64,000 bases of DNA from Paenibacillus sp. LS1 (GTDB taxonomy: Bacteria > Bacillota > Bacilli > Paenibacillales > Paenibacillaceae): positions 186,001 to 250,000 of the forward strand of contig NZ_JAPDOE010000007.1 in the NCBI RefSeq assembly GCF_026013365.1, read 5' to 3'. Position numbers and translations under genes: made by a program. How positions within the stretch are numbered: the first letter of the stretch is position 1; each line of letters starts with the position of its first letter. Positions 63,189 to 64,000 of this stretch are shown here, in pieces. The notes below the pieces were generated by a model that saw only the letters and a list, made by a program, of their open reading frames with translations, had not been told where the DNA came from and searched no databases.

Positions 63189-64000
63189 TTACTTCAATTT
63201 CTCCAAATCTTCTTGATACATTTCTTCTGGCAAACGGATATATCCGACCTCTTCTGATAATTCAGCAGCATTCGTCAAATAGTATTCAACAAATGCTTTG
63301 ACTTCTGGATTCTCCAACTTTTGTTTATTTACATAGATGTAGAGTGGTCTGGACAGCGGTTTATATGTTCCATCATTAATCGTGTCGTGAGTAGGCGTAA
63401 TTGGACCTTCGCCTCCGTCAATCGGTACAAGCTTTAACTTGTCCTGATTCTCTTCATAGTAGGCAAATCCGAAGTAACCCAGAGCATACTTTTCACCTGA
63501 TACACCTTGAACCAGTGTATTATCATCTTCACTGAAAGTAACTTGTGCATCATTTCGACTTTGCTGTGCTTCTTCATTAATTGTTTCTGTGAAATAATCA
63601 AATGTTCCTGAATCTGCACCTGGGGAGAAAATTTTAATCGTTTCATTTGGCCATTCACTACGTATGTCACTCCATTTCGTGACTGTACTTCCTGGTTTGA
63701 AGATGCTGTGTAACTCTTCTACAGTCAGATGATCTACCCAGTCATTCGCTGGATTGACCAAAACGGAAAGACCATCATAAGCAACTTCGAGCTCCAAATA
63801 CTCTACACCATTCGCTTTCGCATCTTCAGCTTCTTCCGGTTTAATCGGGCGTGAGGCATTATTAATGGCCGTCTCTCCATTGGCGAATCGTTTGAACCCG
63901 CCTCCTGTACCTGAAACTCCAACTGTGACACGGACGTCACCATTTTCCTTACCGAATTCTTCTGCTACTGCCTCAGTAACCGGGTACACTGTACTAGATC
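63189..64000 (-). CDS. pstS: PstS, phosphate-binding protein (partial, N-terminus beyond window)
   Basis: The frame is open to the right edge and reads SSTVYPVTEAVAEEF at the boundary, the phosphate-binding motif near the mature N-terminus. A GTG within that motif is not the start. The visible 270 residues contain GVSGTGGGFKRF and NNASRPIK (binding loops), then SPGADSGTFDYFTETI (third loop) and the C-terminal YLTNAAELSEEVGYIRLP. The signal peptide and lipobox lie outside. It captures phosphate outside the cell for PstCAB; such proteins can also discriminate against arsenate. Confidence 0.95.
   Translation of the reverse strand, partial: SSTVYPVTEAVAEEFGKENGDVRVTVGVSGTGGGFKRFANGETAINNASRPIKPEEAEDAKANGVEYLELEVAYDGLSVLVNPANDWVDHLTVEELHSIFKPGSTVTKWSDIRSEWPNETIKIFSPGADSGTFDYFTETINEEAQQSRNDAQVTFSEDDNTLVQGVSGEKYALGYFGFAYYEENQDKLKLVPIDGGEGPITPTHDTINDGTYKPLSRPLYIYVNKQKLENPEVKAFVEYYLTNAAELSEEVGYIRLPEEMYQEDLEKLK

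Overview
The window looks like the chromosome of a Paenibacillus-type Firmicute. Strong AGGAGG-like ribosome binding sites with 7-8 base spacing, GTG and TTG starts, a 7TM hybrid sensor kinase paired with a REC-BTAD regulator, RsiV-type sigma control and a pI258-type ArsC all fit. The species call is inference from protein style only.

Layout. (1) 1-5141: an MHYT membrane sensor cut by the left edge, then a hybrid histidine kinase and its regulator. (2) 5142-14812: small metabolic and regulatory genes, mostly regulator/target pairs (a TetR and an Old Yellow Enzyme-type reductase, a WYL regulator and a VOC protein, LysR and an MFS exporter, MerR and a nitroreductase), plus a wrecked VOC pseudogene. 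(3) 14813 to about 38.5 kb: a Tn7-like transposon. Its left end (TGTTCAGTGACATTATAG...) carries three copies of a TnsB-type repeat. Its core is tnsA-tnsB-tnsC followed by two large tniQ/tnsD genes, all on the minus strand. Between core and left end lies AT-rich cargo read in the same direction: a HEPN/zinc-ribbon protein with a 59-residue partner, a NACHT-type ATPase with a C-terminal PD-(D/E)XK nuclease, and a three-gene operon of a Schlafen AlbA_2 protein, a 2104-residue Cap4-like nuclease/STAND ATPase (AVAST type III-like) and a small partner. This is a mobile anti-phage defence island. The right end was not found with confidence.

(4) 38.5-54.6 kb: a membrane protein of unknown origin, a CoA-disulfide reductase/rhodanese fusion with a flavoprotein, an HxlR/nitroreductase pair, a TetR/SDR pair, a MarR-MMPL efflux operon, an ECF sigma/anti-sigma operon and a second SDR/TetR pair. 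(5) 54.7-60.4 kb: an arsenic resistance cluster reading right to left: arsR, arsR, arsB, arsC, arsD, arsA, a HesB-like gene and a dual-specificity phosphatase gene. (6) 60.5-64 kb: pstS (cut by the right edge), pstC, pstA, pstB, the high-affinity phosphate importer. It sits next to the ars genes, which makes sense because arsenate mimics phosphate.

The main interest is the Tn7-like element: a defence island with two target-selector proteins and at least three nuclease-armed modules. No CRISPR array, cas gene, tRNA or rRNA was seen.
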